From NCBI RefSeq assembly GCF_964273065.1, contig NZ_OZ186815.1, positions 2,046,001 through 2,110,000 of the forward strand: a DNA stretch of 64,000 nucleotides, read 5' to 3'. The stretch is from Nocardiopsis dassonvillei_B. Its GTDB lineage: Bacteria; Actinomycetota; Actinomycetes; Streptosporangiales; Streptosporangiaceae. The notes below the pieces were generated by a model. The model was not told the DNA's origin and searched no databases. It saw only the letters and a program-made list of their open reading frames with translations. Within the stretch, counting starts at the first letter, position 1; the number at the start of each line of letters is the position of its first letter. Made by a program: the position numbers and the translations under genes. This document shows, piece by piece, positions 7,236 through 16,731 of this stretch.

Positions 7236-8080
7236 TTTCCGCCCCTGCCCTTGGCGGACCTCCCGCCGGAGCCGCTCCCGCCGCTCCTGCGGCCGCCGCC
7301 CTTGGTGTCCTTGGTGTCCTTGGTCTCCTTGGCGTCCTCGGTGCCCTTGGCGTTCCCGCCGTCGCCACCGCCCTTGACCGCGCTCCCGGCGGCCCGGCCC
7401 GCCTCCTTCAGGGTCTCCCCCGTGTCGTCGCCCACGCCTTCCACCGCCTTCCCGGCGCCGCTCCCCACGTCACGGACGGCGCCACCGGCGCCCTGGCCGA
7501 CGTCCTCCACGGCACTCCCGGCCCCCCGGCCCACGTCCTCCACGGCACTCCCGGCCCCCTGGCCGACGTCCTCCACCGCACTCCCGGCCCCCCGGCCCAC
7601 GGCGCCCACGGCCTCCCCCGTGCCGCCCGCCACCTGCTCCAGGGAGGACCCCACGCTCCGGGTCACGTGCTCCAGGATCTGCGGGTTGGCGTCGATGGTC
7701 TCCAGGACGCGCGTGATGATGTCGCGGACGTTGTCGAGGCGGACCTTGAGCAGGGCCTGGGCCTCGACGCCCTTGATGGTGAGGTGGACGCGGCCGAGCC
7801 CGACGTCCGCGCCCACCTTCAGCTTGAGCAGGTCCAGCACCTCCGCCTGGAGGGAGACGGAGGCCAGGAGGTTCTCCACCTCCAGCTCGATCTCGTCGAC
7901 CTTCACGACCGGGACGTCGAGGAACACGTCCGTGTCCTCGATGTCGCGGACGGGCCCGGTCTCCCGGGCCTCCTCGGCACGGTCGGCGCCTCCGCCCGTG
8001 GCGCGGTCGGACGGCGCACCCTTCTTCGCACCCCCGCCGGTTCGGCCGCTGCTTCCGCTCCCCTGAGCACTCCGGTCCAT
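7232..8080 (-). CDS. Conserved actinobacterial protein with glycine-rich helical repeats
   Basis: 282 residues from the ATG preceded by GGGGCGGAGG; an ATG 42 nt further upstream lacks such an RBS. Residues ~45-145 form the conserved domain: VFLDVPVVKVDEIELEVENLLASVSLQAEVLDLLKLKVGADVGLGRV, then GVEAQALLKVRLDNVRDIITRVLETIDANPQIL. The next ~80 residues are 11-residue repeats of the form GAGSAVEDVGQ, three encoded by nearly identical 33-bp units. The C-terminus is Lys/Thr/Asp repeats (KETKDTKDTKG) and a basic Gly-Ser tail. Cytosolic, function unknown; it may be structural. Confidence 0.75.
   Translation of the reverse strand: MDRSAQGSGSSGRTGGGAKKGAPSDRATGGGADRAEEARETGPVRDIEDTDVFLDVPVVKVDEIELEVENLLASVSLQAEVLDLLKLKVGADVGLGRVHLTIKGVEAQALLKVRLDNVRDIITRVLETIDANPQILEHVTRSVGSSLEQVAGGTGEAVGAVGRGAGSAVEDVGQGAGSAVEDVGRGAGSAVEDVGQGAGGAVRDVGSGAGKAVEGVGDDTGETLKEAGRAAGSAVKGGGDGGNAKGTEDAKETKDTKDTKGGGRRSGGSGSGGRSAKGRGGK
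7500..7598 (-). repeat. Three tandem 33-bp units inside a coding region
   Basis: Units at 7500-7532, 7533-7565 and 7566-7598 differ at only a few bases and each encodes one GAGSAVEDVGQ/R block. More diverged units flank them on both sides. They are in frame, so copy number can change without breaking the protein. Confidence 0.8.
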
Positions 8081-8795
8081 CGCCTCCGCCCCTCCCCGGT
8101 CCGCATATCCCTTTTGTGGCATTTGTGAGCTTTGTAGGTCTGACCGCTCCTACCCTCCGCCCTCCCCCGGAAAACGGATCCCCAGGTCAGGACGGCCGGG
8201 AGGGCGGGCCCAGGATGCTCCGGCCCGGCACGCATGCGGCGGCCCTGCGCCCGCCCCTCCCCCGGAGGCAGCGGTGGGCGCCATCGGCACCTCGTCCGCA
8301 TGCGGGGCCCGTCGGCGACGACGGGCGGAGGGCTCGGGCGCGCCGACCGGGACCCTGACCGCCGGCGGGTCCTCACCGCCACCGGCGCGCCGGCCGGGCA
8401 CGCCGCGGCGGCCTCCGGTGGCTCCGTCGCCGGAAGAACACCGCGAAACACGGCGAACCACACATCCGTGAGGTTCCCCCGCACAAAGGAACCGGGTGGC
8501 CTGCTTCCGGTGGACGGGCACGAGAAAACCGAGAATCTTCTGAGGACGCGGGCACCGCTCCGGCCGCCCCGAGTCCCCCGGGCCCCTTCCGCCCCTGCGC
8601 TCTGACCTGCGGCTTTACATTCGCCATTCGTCGTCCCCGGATCACCGAAAGCGGGCGACCGGTTCCGGACAGGCCTCCTGACCGGCGGTTTCGAACTTTC
8701 CGTGCCCGTACCCTTACAGAATGTCGTGCCCCTCGGGCATACTCCATACCGTCGGGTCCCCCGTACGAACGACTCTCTCCCTCTGAAAGGGTCAT
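8081..8795. other. Intergenic region without a supported gene
   Basis: About 700 bp between divergently transcribed genes. The open frames here are Arg/Pro/Gly-rich without family signatures or ribosome binding sites. The right end (8690-8790) is less GC-rich and should hold the promoter of the next gene; no clear -35/-10 pair was found. Confidence 0.4.
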
Positions 8796-9965
8796 GTGAC
8801 TTCCGTGAGCGCCCTCCCCTCACCGGCCGCCTCCGCCGAGTTCGTCGCCTCCCTCGACCGCGAGATCCGGAGGGCTCTCGCGGCCCGCGCGACGAACGAG
8901 GAGGAACTCCCGCTCCGGGGCGGGCGGCGGGTCCGTGACGGCGGCGACGGTCCTCACGAGTACGTGTTCACCTGTCACCGCTGGCGGACCTCCCCCGGCT
9001 CCGCCGGGTTCTTCGTCCTGCCGCCCGGCTCCCGCGGACCGTGGCACCCGGCCGAGGCCGTCCCCACGCTCGGTGGGAAGGTGCACGTCACCACGACCGC
9101 CGACCTGGGGCCCCACCCCGGGGACCTGCTGCTGCGCGAGGCCGCCGTCCCCGCCCCGGGCACCCGGGACGGGCGGACCGAGGTGGCCTCCCTCCACGAG
9201 CGCTTCGGGCCCCTGTTCCCGCCGGAGGTGATCGCCGAGCGCCTCGGCGCCGGGGTGCGCGCCCGGATCGGCGAGCTGACCGCGCTCCTGGCGGTGGCGC
9301 GGGAGCAGGTCGCCGTCCATGAACGCCTCGGCCGGACGCAGGTCGCCGTGGACCGCGCCCGTTTCCGGGAGGACCGGCTCTCCGCGGAGATGGCGCACCG
9401 GGAGGCGGAGGCGCGCCGGGCCCGCAGGGCACTGGAGCGGGCGGAGAGGGGACTCCACCCGGTGCACGCACCCTTCGGCCTGTTCACGGCGCGCCGGGCC
9501 GCCCGGCTCGCCAGGGCGACGGCCCGGGCCCGGGAGCTGCGGTCGGCACTGGCCGCCGCACTGCGGGAGCGCGACGTCACCGAGGAGCGCCTCATCGAGG
9601 CCTCCCGGGCGGTCTCCTTCCGCGTCCGCGAGCGGGACCGCACCCTGGAGGCGACCTGCGGCCTGCCCTCGGCACGGGCCCTGGCCGAGCGCATCGAACG
9701 GGTGGAGCGCGAGCTCGACCGGCTCCGGCTCCTGGACACGCCGCCCGCCCCGCCGCGCCCCCGGCCGCCGCTGGAGGACACCCCGCACGGGCCCGCCGTG
9801 CCCGAACCCGGCGCCCCGTTGGAGGACTCCGCGCCGGACCCGTACCGGGCGCAGGGCCCGGCACGGGAACGTCTGGAATATCCGGACGCGGCGTGCGCGG
9901 CCGGGCCCGCGGCGGGCGCCCCGGCCCCGCCCCCGGTCGAGGAGGACCCGGCGGCCGCCGCCTGA
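8796..9965 (+). CDS. Coiled-coil protein of unknown function
   Basis: 389 residues; start GTG preceded by GAAAGG. Residues ~1-130 form a globular part of unknown fold (EYVFTCHRWRTSPGSAGFFVLPPG...). Residues ~145-305 are heptad-rich with Arg/Glu/Ala (ELTALLAVAREQVAVHERLG, MAHREAEARRARRALERAERGL, RELRSALAAALRERDVTEERL), a long coiled coil broken by a short hydrophobic turn. The last ~80 residues are Pro-rich and disordered. No signal peptide or clear TM helix. It lies 256 bp upstream of the NB-ARC gene in the same direction, so a functional link is possible but unproven. Confidence 0.7.
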   Translation: MTSVSALPSPAASAEFVASLDREIRRALAARATNEEELPLRGGRRVRDGGDGPHEYVFTCHRWRTSPGSAGFFVLPPGSRGPWHPAEAVPTLGGKVHVTTTADLGPHPGDLLLREAAVPAPGTRDGRTEVASLHERFGPLFPPEVIAERLGAGVRARIGELTALLAVAREQVAVHERLGRTQVAVDRARFREDRLSAEMAHREAEARRARRALERAERGLHPVHAPFGLFTARRAARLARATARARELRSALAAALRERDVTEERLIEASRAVSFRVRERDRTLEATCGLPSARALAERIERVERELDRLRLLDTPPAPPRPRPPLEDTPHGPAVPEPGAPLEDSAPDPYRAQGPARERLEYPDAACAAGPAAGAPAPPPVEEDPAAAA

Positions 9966-10221
9966 GGCGGGGCCGCGCCGGGCGGCGGGGCGACCGCGCG
10001 GCCCGCTCCCTTTCTCCGGGGCTTCGGAGCGTTCGCGCCGGAGCCCCGGCGCGCCCCCGGTGACCGTTCGGGAACAGGTGGGTGAACACCGTTCGCGCAC
10101 CCCCACCCGCTCTGGACACCGGCCCCGCGGCCACTGCAGGATCGGTTCCCCGGCGGCCGCCCGGACCCCGCGATCCCCGGCAGGCGAAGGGATCCGGTGT
10201 CTTCGGCGAGGAGGGTCGGAC

Positions 10222-13200
10222 GTGGACGGCGAAGGCCCCCCGAGCGGCGGTGGCGGCCGCCTCCCCCGCCGCTGGCGACCGGTCGGGGCCGGCCTGGGTG
10301 TCGGGGCGCTGCTGGCCCTGGGTCTGGGCACGGCCCTGCAGGGCTTCCCCGGCCTGGTCCCGGGAGGCGCGTGGTGGGTGGTGGCGCTGTCCATGCTCGG
10401 CAGCGGTGTGGCGGCCTCCGCCCAGGCCCTGCTCGAGATGCGTCCGCCCCCGCGCGAAGCGCCCCGGGAACCCGTGCTGCGCCGCAGCCTGCCCGCACCG
10501 GTCGACGATTTCACCGGGCGGTCCGGCCCCATGGCGGAGGTCCTGGCCGAGTTCTCCCGGTTCCCGCGCCGACGCGGTGCCCCGGGCCGCCTCCCGCGCC
10601 GGCGCCGCCGGGCCGGTCCGCTGGTCATCGCCGTCACCGGCGAAGGCGGCGTCGGCAAGACCGAGTTCGTCCTCCAGGTCGCCGCCCGGGTGGCGGACCG
10701 CTTCCCCGACGGCCGGCTGGAGTTCGAGCTCTACGGCCCCGGGCCCGGAGCCGACGGCCACGGCCCGGACGGGACGGCCCCGGCTGACGCCCGCGAGCCG
10801 CGCCCCTCCGCCGACGTCCTCGCCGACATGCTCCGCGAGATCGGGGTGCGCATCCCGCAGGGCGCCTCCCAGGGCGACCTCTCCCGGCTGTGGAAGACCG
10901 CGACCGAACACCGCAGGCTGCTCCTCATCCTCGACAACGCCAAGGACTACGAGCAGGTGGAACCGCTGTTGCCGACCGGCCCCGGATGCGCGGTGCTCAT
11001 CACCGGCCGCAGGGACCCGGAGGGCGCGGTGAGCGTGATCCGCACCCTCCGGCTGCGGCCGCTCACCGACGAGGAGGGCCTCCAGCTGCTCCGGCGGCTG
11101 ACCGCCGCGGGCTCGCGGCCCCTGTCCGACGCGGACCGGGCGGCCCTGCCGGAACTGGTCAGGAGCTCCGGCGGGCTCCCGATGGCGCTGCGCATGATGG
11201 TCGGCTCACAGGGCACCCGCCCCCGGCCCAGACCCGGTGAACTGCTGGAGCGCATGCGGGAGCGGAACGCGCACCCGACCGTGTCCGGCCGCCAGGCCAT
11301 CGTCGGATCCCTGACGTTCGGCCTGCGCCAGTGCACCCGGGAGCAGCGGCTGCTGCTGTACCGGCTGGCGAACGCGGGGGCGACGCGGTTCGCCCCCTGG
11401 GCGGCCGCGGCCCTGATGGACATGACCGAGGAGAGGGCGGGCGACCTGCTGGAGTGGCTGGACCACCGCCATCTGGTGACCTACCTGTACCGGGCCGGCG
11501 GGTTCGAGCGGTACCAGCTGCACGAGCACGTGCGCGACATCCTCACCGGGGGCGACCCCGAGCTGCTCGGGGTGCCGGAGGAGGAGTGGGAGGACTGGTC
11601 CTCCGCGGAACTGGAGCGGGCGATGCTCCGGCTGCTGCGGGCCTACACCGGGATCGCCGAGGAGGCGGCTCGGCGCACCGCGGCCCCCACCTGGGGTTTC
11701 GGTCCGGAGCTGCCGGGCCCGGGGCTGCCGCTGCCGCCCCTGCTCCCCCCACCGGAGCAGCGTCCCCCCGGGGCGTTCCAGCCGCCGCCCTTCCCCAGGC
11801 TGCCGGAGGAGCCGCTCGAGTGGCTGGAGACCGAGCACCGCGGTTTCGAGGTCTGCTTCCGGTGGAGCCGGCCGGACGCCTTCTCCGCGGACTTCGTCGA
11901 CCCCCGTGAGGTCGCGGGGCACGGATGGCGTCTGCGCCGTGCCTACTCCCTGCTCTGCCGGACCGGACGGGTCCGCTCGCAGGCGATGCGGGAGGCCACC
12001 GCCGACGCGACCGAGCTGGCCGTGGCGACCGCCGACCCCCTGGCCTGCGCGATCGCCCTGCTCGACCGGGCCGAGGTCGCGGGCGGGCACGGCGACCACG
12101 ACACCGGGTACGAGCTGGCGCTGACCGCCTCGACGGTCCTGGGGGCACTGGGCGCCCCGGGCGTCCCCGCACCGGGCGACCCCGGCGGCCCGGGCGACCC
12201 CGGCGGCCCGCACATCCACCACGGCCCGGAGGGCCCGCAGGACCCGTCCGGCTCGCACGGCCTGTCCGGCCCGGAACGCCCGCACACCGTGCACGGCCCG
12301 CACGGCTCCGGCGGCCCGTACGACCTGGAGGACCCGGTCGGCCCGGACGGCCTGTCCGGCCCCGGTCGCCGGCACGGTCCGGAGACCGGCGGCCCGGCCC
12401 CCAAGGCCCCCGGACCGGACACCGCGCACCGGCTCCCCGCGCGGGCGGCCGACCCGCGCTGGCGCGCCCGTGCGCACCGGGCGGTCGGGGTGAACCTCTA
12501 CCGGCGCGGCGACCTGGACGACGGTCTGGCCGAGATCCGCCGAGCCGTGGGGATCTTCACGGACAGCGGTGAGACCTGGTGGCTCGTGCGCTCCCTGTGC
12601 AACCTGGCGGAGGTCTACCGCTTCCAGGGGCTGTGGGAGGAGGCGCACCGCCGACTCGCCCTGGCCGAGCGCACGCTCGAGGAGGCGGAGGAGAGCGGGG
12701 GCCGGCGGGAGTCCTTCGACGGGCTGTGGGCCCGGGTGCGGCTGCAGCAGGGCGAGGTGCTGCGGCTGCGCGGGTTCGCGCTCAACGCCTGGATCGTGCT
12801 GGAGGAGGGGCGCCGCACGACCTCCGCGTCCCGCGACGGCGACTGGTACCACGCGCGCTACCTGCGCTCCCTGGCCCAGCTGCCGCCCCACCTGCTCAAC
12901 ACGCAGAGCAGGAGGTGCGAGCAGCTGCTCGACCCCGCGCTGGAGCGCGAGCGGCGCCGGCTGACCGCCTGGGACCGCCGCTGGGAGCAGAAGCAGCGAG
13001 AGGCCGTCGCCAGGCTGTTCCCCGACGGTATGCCCGACGAGCGGTGGCTGCGGGAGCGGCTCGGCCTGGGCGCCTCGGCGGACCGGACCGGCGCCCGGTT
13101 CCTCCCGCGCCTCTTCCCGCGGCGCAGGCCGTTGCGGGACGGCTGGCGCAGGTCCCGCCAGATCGAGCGGCTGGAGCGGGCCGAGCAGATGTTCACCGAG

Positions 13201-13764
13201 CTCGGCGACGAGTGGGGGGTCATGCGCACCCGCCTGGTGCTGGGCCAGGTGCGGATGGAGGACGACCCCCGGCTCGGCAAGGAGGAGATTCTGGAGGCCG
13301 CCAGGGGTTTCGAGCGGCTGGGCGACCGGTGGTGGCACGCCCGGGCGCACCGCATGGCGGCGGAGCTGCTGCACCGGGCCGGCCGGATGGCGGAGGCGGA
13401 GGAGTCGGTGCGGGTGGCGGTCGACGGGTACCGGGGGCTCCGGCACCGGTCGGGGCAGCTGCGGGCGATGATCGTCCTGGCCCGGATCCTGGCGCTCGGC
13501 GACACCCTGGAGGCGTGGCGGACGCTCAAGGAGGCCGAGCGGCTCGCCGTCGGGGGCGTCCGCCTCGGCACGGTGCCCGAGGGCCTGCTCAAGGAGGTCC
13601 GGGACGTGCTGCGGGCCCTGGAACACGGGCTCGGCCCCTCCCTGTACCTCCCGGCCGGCTTCGGGGCTCCCGGCGGCCCGGCCGGGGGCGGGGCTCCCCG
13701 CCCTCCCGGCGGTGCCCTCCGGAACCGGGATCCCGAGGAGCCGCCGCCCGACCGGGCGGCCTGA
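10222..13764 (+). CDS. Membrane-anchored NB-ARC/TPR STAND ATPase
   Basis: 1180 residues from a GTG 8 nt after GAGGAGGG. Two hydrophobic helices at the N-terminus (VGAGLGVGALLALGLGTAL and WWVVALSMLGSGVAASAQALL) anchor it. The NTPase follows: Walker A GEGGVGKTEF (~140), sensor/Walker B LLLILDN (~233), CAVLITGRRD, and the GLPMAL motif (~318), then a winged-helix region. The C-terminal half carries TPR-like helices (GDLDDGLAEIRRAVGIF, WWLVRSLCNLAEVYRFQG, WWHARAHRMAAELLHRAG). A ~90-residue Gly/Pro-rich insert (~643-735) splits the TPR array. STAND proteins switch to an oligomer on ligand binding. There is no N-terminal SARP or C-terminal LuxR DNA-binding domain, so it is not an AfsR-type transcription factor; the effector is unclear. 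Confidence 0.88.
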   Translation: MDGEGPPSGGGGRLPRRWRPVGAGLGVGALLALGLGTALQGFPGLVPGGAWWVVALSMLGSGVAASAQALLEMRPPPREAPREPVLRRSLPAPVDDFTGRSGPMAEVLAEFSRFPRRRGAPGRLPRRRRRAGPLVIAVTGEGGVGKTEFVLQVAARVADRFPDGRLEFELYGPGPGADGHGPDGTAPADAREPRPSADVLADMLREIGVRIPQGASQGDLSRLWKTATEHRRLLLILDNAKDYEQVEPLLPTGPGCAVLITGRRDPEGAVSVIRTLRLRPLTDEEGLQLLRRLTAAGSRPLSDADRAALPELVRSSGGLPMALRMMVGSQGTRPRPRPGELLERMRERNAHPTVSGRQAIVGSLTFGLRQCTREQRLLLYRLANAGATRFAPWAAAALMDMTEERAGDLLEWLDHRHLVTYLYRAGGFERYQLHEHVRDILTGGDPELLGVPEEEWEDWSSAELERAMLRLLRAYTGIAEEAARRTAAPTWGFGPELPGPGLPLPPLLPPPEQRPPGAFQPPPFPRLPEEPLEWLETEHRGFEVCFRWSRPDAFSADFVDPREVAGHGWRLRRAYSLLCRTGRVRSQAMREATADATELAVATADPLACAIALLDRAEVAGGHGDHDTGYELALTASTVLGALGAPGVPAPGDPGGPGDPGGPHIHHGPEGPQDPSGSHGLSGPERPHTVHGPHGSGGPYDLEDPVGPDGLSGPGRRHGPETGGPAPKAPGPDTAHRLPARAADPRWRARAHRAVGVNLYRRGDLDDGLAEIRRAVGIFTDSGETWWLVRSLCNLAEVYRFQGLWEEAHRRLALAERTLEEAEESGGRRESFDGLWARVRLQQGEVLRLRGFALNAWIVLEEGRRTTSASRDGDWYHARYLRSLAQLPPHLLNTQSRRCEQLLDPALERERRRLTAWDRRWEQKQREAVARLFPDGMPDERWLRERLGLGASADRTGARFLPRLFPRRRPLRDGWRRSRQIERLERAEQMFTELGDEWGVMRTRLVLGQVRMEDDPRLGKEEILEAARGFERLGDRWWHARAHRMAAELLHRAGRMAEAEESVRVAVDGYRGLRHRSGQLRAMIVLARILALGDTLEAWRTLKEAERLAVGGVRLGTVPEGLLKEVRDVLRALEHGLGPSLYLPAGFGAPGGPAGGGAPRPPGGALRNRDPEEPPPDRAA

Positions 13765-13775
13765 CCCGGCCCGGA

Positions 13776-14552
13776 TCACACCAGTGACGCCGTGAACCCG
13801 GCGTCCGTGCCGGGCGACCACAGGGCCGAGACCGGCCGTTCGGTGAGGGGGCTGAGCCCGACCGCGCCCAGCAGGTCGCCCTCGTAGTGCAGGAACCCGG
13901 CCCGGTACAGCTCCCAGGGCCGGTGGTGGGTGCGCAGCCACCAGGTACGGCCCAGGTGGCGGGTGTGCAGGCCCCAGCGCGCGGTGAGGAAGCGCTCCAG
14001 CGGGCCGGGCCGCTCCAACCGCTCCCCGATCCGGACCGCCCAGCGGCCGCTGGCCCGGCCGGGGACGCGGCGCCGGACGGCGCCGGACCGCAGTCCGCCG
14101 TCCCCACGGACCAGGGAGATGTCGGACCACATGTAGGAGAGCCCGGTGAGCGCCCGGGCCGCGGCCACCGCGTGCGCTGCGTTCGCGTCCATGCTCAGGA
14201 ACACCACCCCGCGGCGGCCGTACCGGTCCACCGAGTACACCCGGATGTTGACCTCGTCGAACCCGCCGACGGGCACGGCTCCGGCCACGGAGTTGACGGG
14301 TATCCGGAAGGCGACCAGGCCCGCGTGGGCGACCCCGTCGAGCAGGTCGGGGCGGGTCCCCGGGGGCAGCAGCGGGGCCACCCGGGCGGGGTCCACCGGC
14401 CAGTGCAGGAAGACGACGTCGCTCCAGCGCTGGCGCAGCAGGAGGGGGCCGGGCATCGGGGGCGGGTGTTCCGGCGGCAGCGGCGGGGTCCCGGCTCCGA
14501 CACCGTCCGCGGCCTCGGCCGCCGTGCCCGGTTCTTCTCCGACGCCGCCCAC
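13776..14552 (-). CDS. DUF2071 (YqjF-like) protein
   Basis: Start is uncertain. From the GTG at 14552 (just after GGGGAGG) the protein has 258 residues; from the ATG at 14456 it has 226 and begins MPGPLLLRQRWSDVVFLHWPVDP, which is where the family usually starts. Family blocks: LLPPGTRPDLLDGVAHAGLVAFRI, NIRVYSVDRYGRRGVVFLSMDANAAHAV, GLSYMWSDISL, and WWLRTHHRPWELYRAGFLHYEGDLL. Function of the family is unknown; the fold is a lipocalin-like barrel. It converges on the NB-ARC gene with an 11-bp gap. Confidence 0.82.
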   Translation of the reverse strand: MGGVGEEPGTAAEAADGVGAGTPPLPPEHPPPMPGPLLLRQRWSDVVFLHWPVDPARVAPLLPPGTRPDLLDGVAHAGLVAFRIPVNSVAGAVPVGGFDEVNIRVYSVDRYGRRGVVFLSMDANAAHAVAAARALTGLSYMWSDISLVRGDGGLRSGAVRRRVPGRASGRWAVRIGERLERPGPLERFLTARWGLHTRHLGRTWWLRTHHRPWELYRAGFLHYEGDLLGAVGLSPLTERPVSALWSPGTDAGFTASLV

Positions 14553-14909
14553 AGGGCCTCCCCGCCTCACCCGTCCGGGAACGCCCCGGACCACTTCCAG
14601 TGTGGCGCCCGTCCGCTCGTCCCGGGCGGCGGCCCCGGCGATCGGCGCGTCCCGGCAGGAGCGGTGCCGGCGGACGGCGGCCCGGGGCGACGGTACTCCC
14701 CCGGGGCGTCCCGGAGCCCGTCCTCTGCTCGGGTCCCGTTCCGCGGGGCGGCCGCGTCTCATCGGGCCCCGCCCAAGGCACCGGATCGGGTGAGGGCCGC
14801 GGCCCCGGGCAAGTCGGCGCTCACGGCCGTCGTCCCCGCCCGGCTCGCGGGTTCCCGGGATGCCGCCTCTTCCCGGGCCTCCTCCGGGTCCTGCCGGCCC
14901 CGGGCGGTC
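14553..14909. other. Intergenic region upstream of the DUF2071 gene
   Basis: About 350 bp between the XRE regulator stop and the DUF2071 start, both leftward genes. An in-frame extension of the DUF2071 frame runs through part of it but is Arg/Gly/Pro-rich and unlike the family. I see no other gene or clear promoter. Confidence 0.35.
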
Positions 14910-15872
14910 TCAGCCGCCCATGTCGGCGGCGGCCTCCCTGATGAGGGCCAGCGACTCCCCGGATCCCAGGGCGTACCCGGCGAGGAGGTCGTCGAAGGCC
15001 GAGGCGTACCCGGCGACCGGGCCCCCGCCCTCGACGAGGTCTGCTCCGCCCGCGCCCTCGAGGTAGAGGACGTCGTCGAGGGGGCCGTCGAACGACAGCA
15101 GCGTCATCGGCCCCCGCATCCCGGGGTGCGCGCCCCGCCCGAAGGGGACCACCCGGACGTCGACCCCGTCCAGCGCGGCCTCGGCGGCCAGGCGGCGCAG
15201 CTGCGCGGCCATCAGGCCGGGGTCGGTGGCGGCGCCGACCCGGCGGCGGATCACGGCCTCGTCCAGAACGTGGACCCTGCGGGGCGCCCGGCCCCCGGCG
15301 CCCAGCCGCTCCCGGCGTTCGCGGCACAGGTCGGCGACCGCAGCGGCGGTGCCCGCGGCGCCCTCTCCGGCGGCTTCACGGGGTGCGCCGTCCCCGTCGG
15401 CGGCGCCGGACCCGCCGTCTCCGGCGGGGAGGCGCAGCAGCGGGAGGACCGCCCGGGTGTAGGCGGGGGTCTGGAGCAGGTCGGGGACGAACGCGTTGTG
15501 CGCCTGCCGGATCAGTGCCGCGCCCGCCTCGAACCCCACCATGCGCAGGTGGTCGGCGGGCACTCCGGCGGCGCGGTACCGGCTCCACCAGCCCTCACGG
15601 CCGGCGAGCCGGTTGAGCTCCACGAGGCGTGCGGCCCGCTCCCCCTCGCCGAGCCCGTACAGCCGGAGCATCGCCTCCAGGTCGGTGCGGCTGATGGACT
15701 GCTTGCCGCCCTCGATCCGGATGACCTTGGCCTGTGACCAGTCCAGCCGCTCGGCCACCTGCCGCTGTGTGCGGCCGCCCTTCCGGCGCAGGCGCACGAG
15801 TTCGCCGACCAGCAGGGCACGCTGCACGACCGGCCCCTGGTCCGCGCCCGCGGCGCCCGTCTCCTCCGCCAC
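14910..15872 (-). CDS. XRE-family regulator with DUF5753 domain
   Basis: 320 residues, start GTG. Helix-turn-helix at ~20-75: VGELVRLRRKGGRTQRQVAERLDWSQAKVIRIEGGKQSISRTDLEAML. The remainder is the DUF5753 region: WWSRYRAAGVPADHLRMVGFEAGAALIRQAHNAFVPDLLQTPAYTRA, RERRERL, HVLDEAVIRRRVG, VVPFGRGAHPGMRGPMTLLSF and VLYLEG. Such regulators are abundant in actinomycetes and usually sit beside a small DUF397 gene; none is visible here, so this is an orphan. A ~25-residue Gly/Ala/Asp insert interrupts DUF5753. Confidence 0.92.
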   Translation of the reverse strand: MAEETGAAGADQGPVVQRALLVGELVRLRRKGGRTQRQVAERLDWSQAKVIRIEGGKQSISRTDLEAMLRLYGLGEGERAARLVELNRLAGREGWWSRYRAAGVPADHLRMVGFEAGAALIRQAHNAFVPDLLQTPAYTRAVLPLLRLPAGDGGSGAADGDGAPREAAGEGAAGTAAAVADLCRERRERLGAGGRAPRRVHVLDEAVIRRRVGAATDPGLMAAQLRRLAAEAALDGVDVRVVPFGRGAHPGMRGPMTLLSFDGPLDDVLYLEGAGGADLVEGGGPVAGYASAFDDLLAGYALGSGESLALIREAAADMGG

Positions 15873-16515
15873 CCGGTGGAACCCACTCCCGAGAAAAGAT
15901 CGACACCCTCACCGGAACGGGGTCCCCATTCCGTCGATATTGGTAACCGAACGACGAAAGTGACTGATGTCTGATTTGTGCAAGCCGCCCTCTCCAGAGA
16001 CATTACCGGACGATGTTCTCCCATGCCACCTTGCGCTCCGCGACCTTGAATAACACTTCCTGACATATCGGCATCACCTGGAGTGATTGCATGCAGTCAG
16101 CGGGGTATCAATTTGTCAGTAAACATCACCGGAAGCGAAAATCAGAAAGGAGGGACACCGGGCCGTCCGAGCGCGGCCCGAACACGCAGGAGGGCCGCCC
16201 CGGCGGACCCCGCGAACCTCTGCCTGCCCAGCGAAGGGTGTCGCGGTGATCCGCAGCGAAGCGGCCCCACCGGACCGGTGAGGGTCCGGATTCTCACAGG
16301 TTCCCCGGTCACGGACCGTCTGACAAGGGTGAGGACCGTTCCGCGCGAGCGCGTCGGCCGACCGTCGAGGACACCCCCGTGCATTCCCGTGCCTCAAGAG
16401 ACCGGCCCCGCCCCATCGGTCCCACCGCTCCCGTCGGGACCGAGGACCGTTATGCGTCCCGAACCGACCACGGAGCGCACCTCTGCCCGACCCGAGCAGT
16501 CAGAGAGGGGCGACC
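15873..16515. other. Intergenic region, AT-richer than surroundings
   Basis: About 640 bp between the leftward XRE gene and a rightward small membrane protein. The left half (15890-16150) is distinctly less GC-rich and likely holds the XRE promoter. A strong ribosome-binding-like AAAGGAGG at 16146-16153 is not followed by a usable start codon. No supported gene. Confidence 0.4.
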
Positions 16516-16731
16516 ATGACCGAATCGCCGCCTGCCCGAACTCCCGAGCGACCCGACTCCGACGACCGGATCAGCCTCCGCGTCGCCGTCATCACGACGC
16601 TGGGCGTCCTGTCCGGGGCCGTGGCCGGGTCGCTGACCTGGCTCGCCCACGGCAACGTCGCCAACGCCGTCCTCGTCGGCCTGGGCACCGTCGCGGCCGC
16701 GTACGTGTTCTTCCAGCGGATCATCCACTGA
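16516..16731 (+). CDS. Small membrane protein
   Basis: 71 residues; ATG preceded by AGAGGGG. A ~20-residue hydrophilic lead (TESPPARTPERPDSDDR) is followed by two hydrophobic helices: LRVAVITTLGVLSGAVAGSLTWLA and NAVLVGLGTVAAAYVFFQRII. Likely a hairpin in the cytoplasmic membrane with both ends inside. No named family recognised. A good hairpin terminator follows closely, so it is a single-gene unit. Confidence 0.7.
   Translation: MTESPPARTPERPDSDDRISLRVAVITTLGVLSGAVAGSLTWLAHGNVANAVLVGLGTVAAAYVFFQRIIH

Noticed and set aside
7500..7598. 33-bp repeats resembling a short CRISPR array
   Set aside because: Units abut without spacers and encode an in-frame protein repeat.
11206..14781. 1191-codon open frame on the minus strand
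   Set aside because: It lies opposite the NB-ARC gene; its sequence is Arg/Pro/Gly/Ala-rich without motifs, as expected for the antisense of a high-GC gene.
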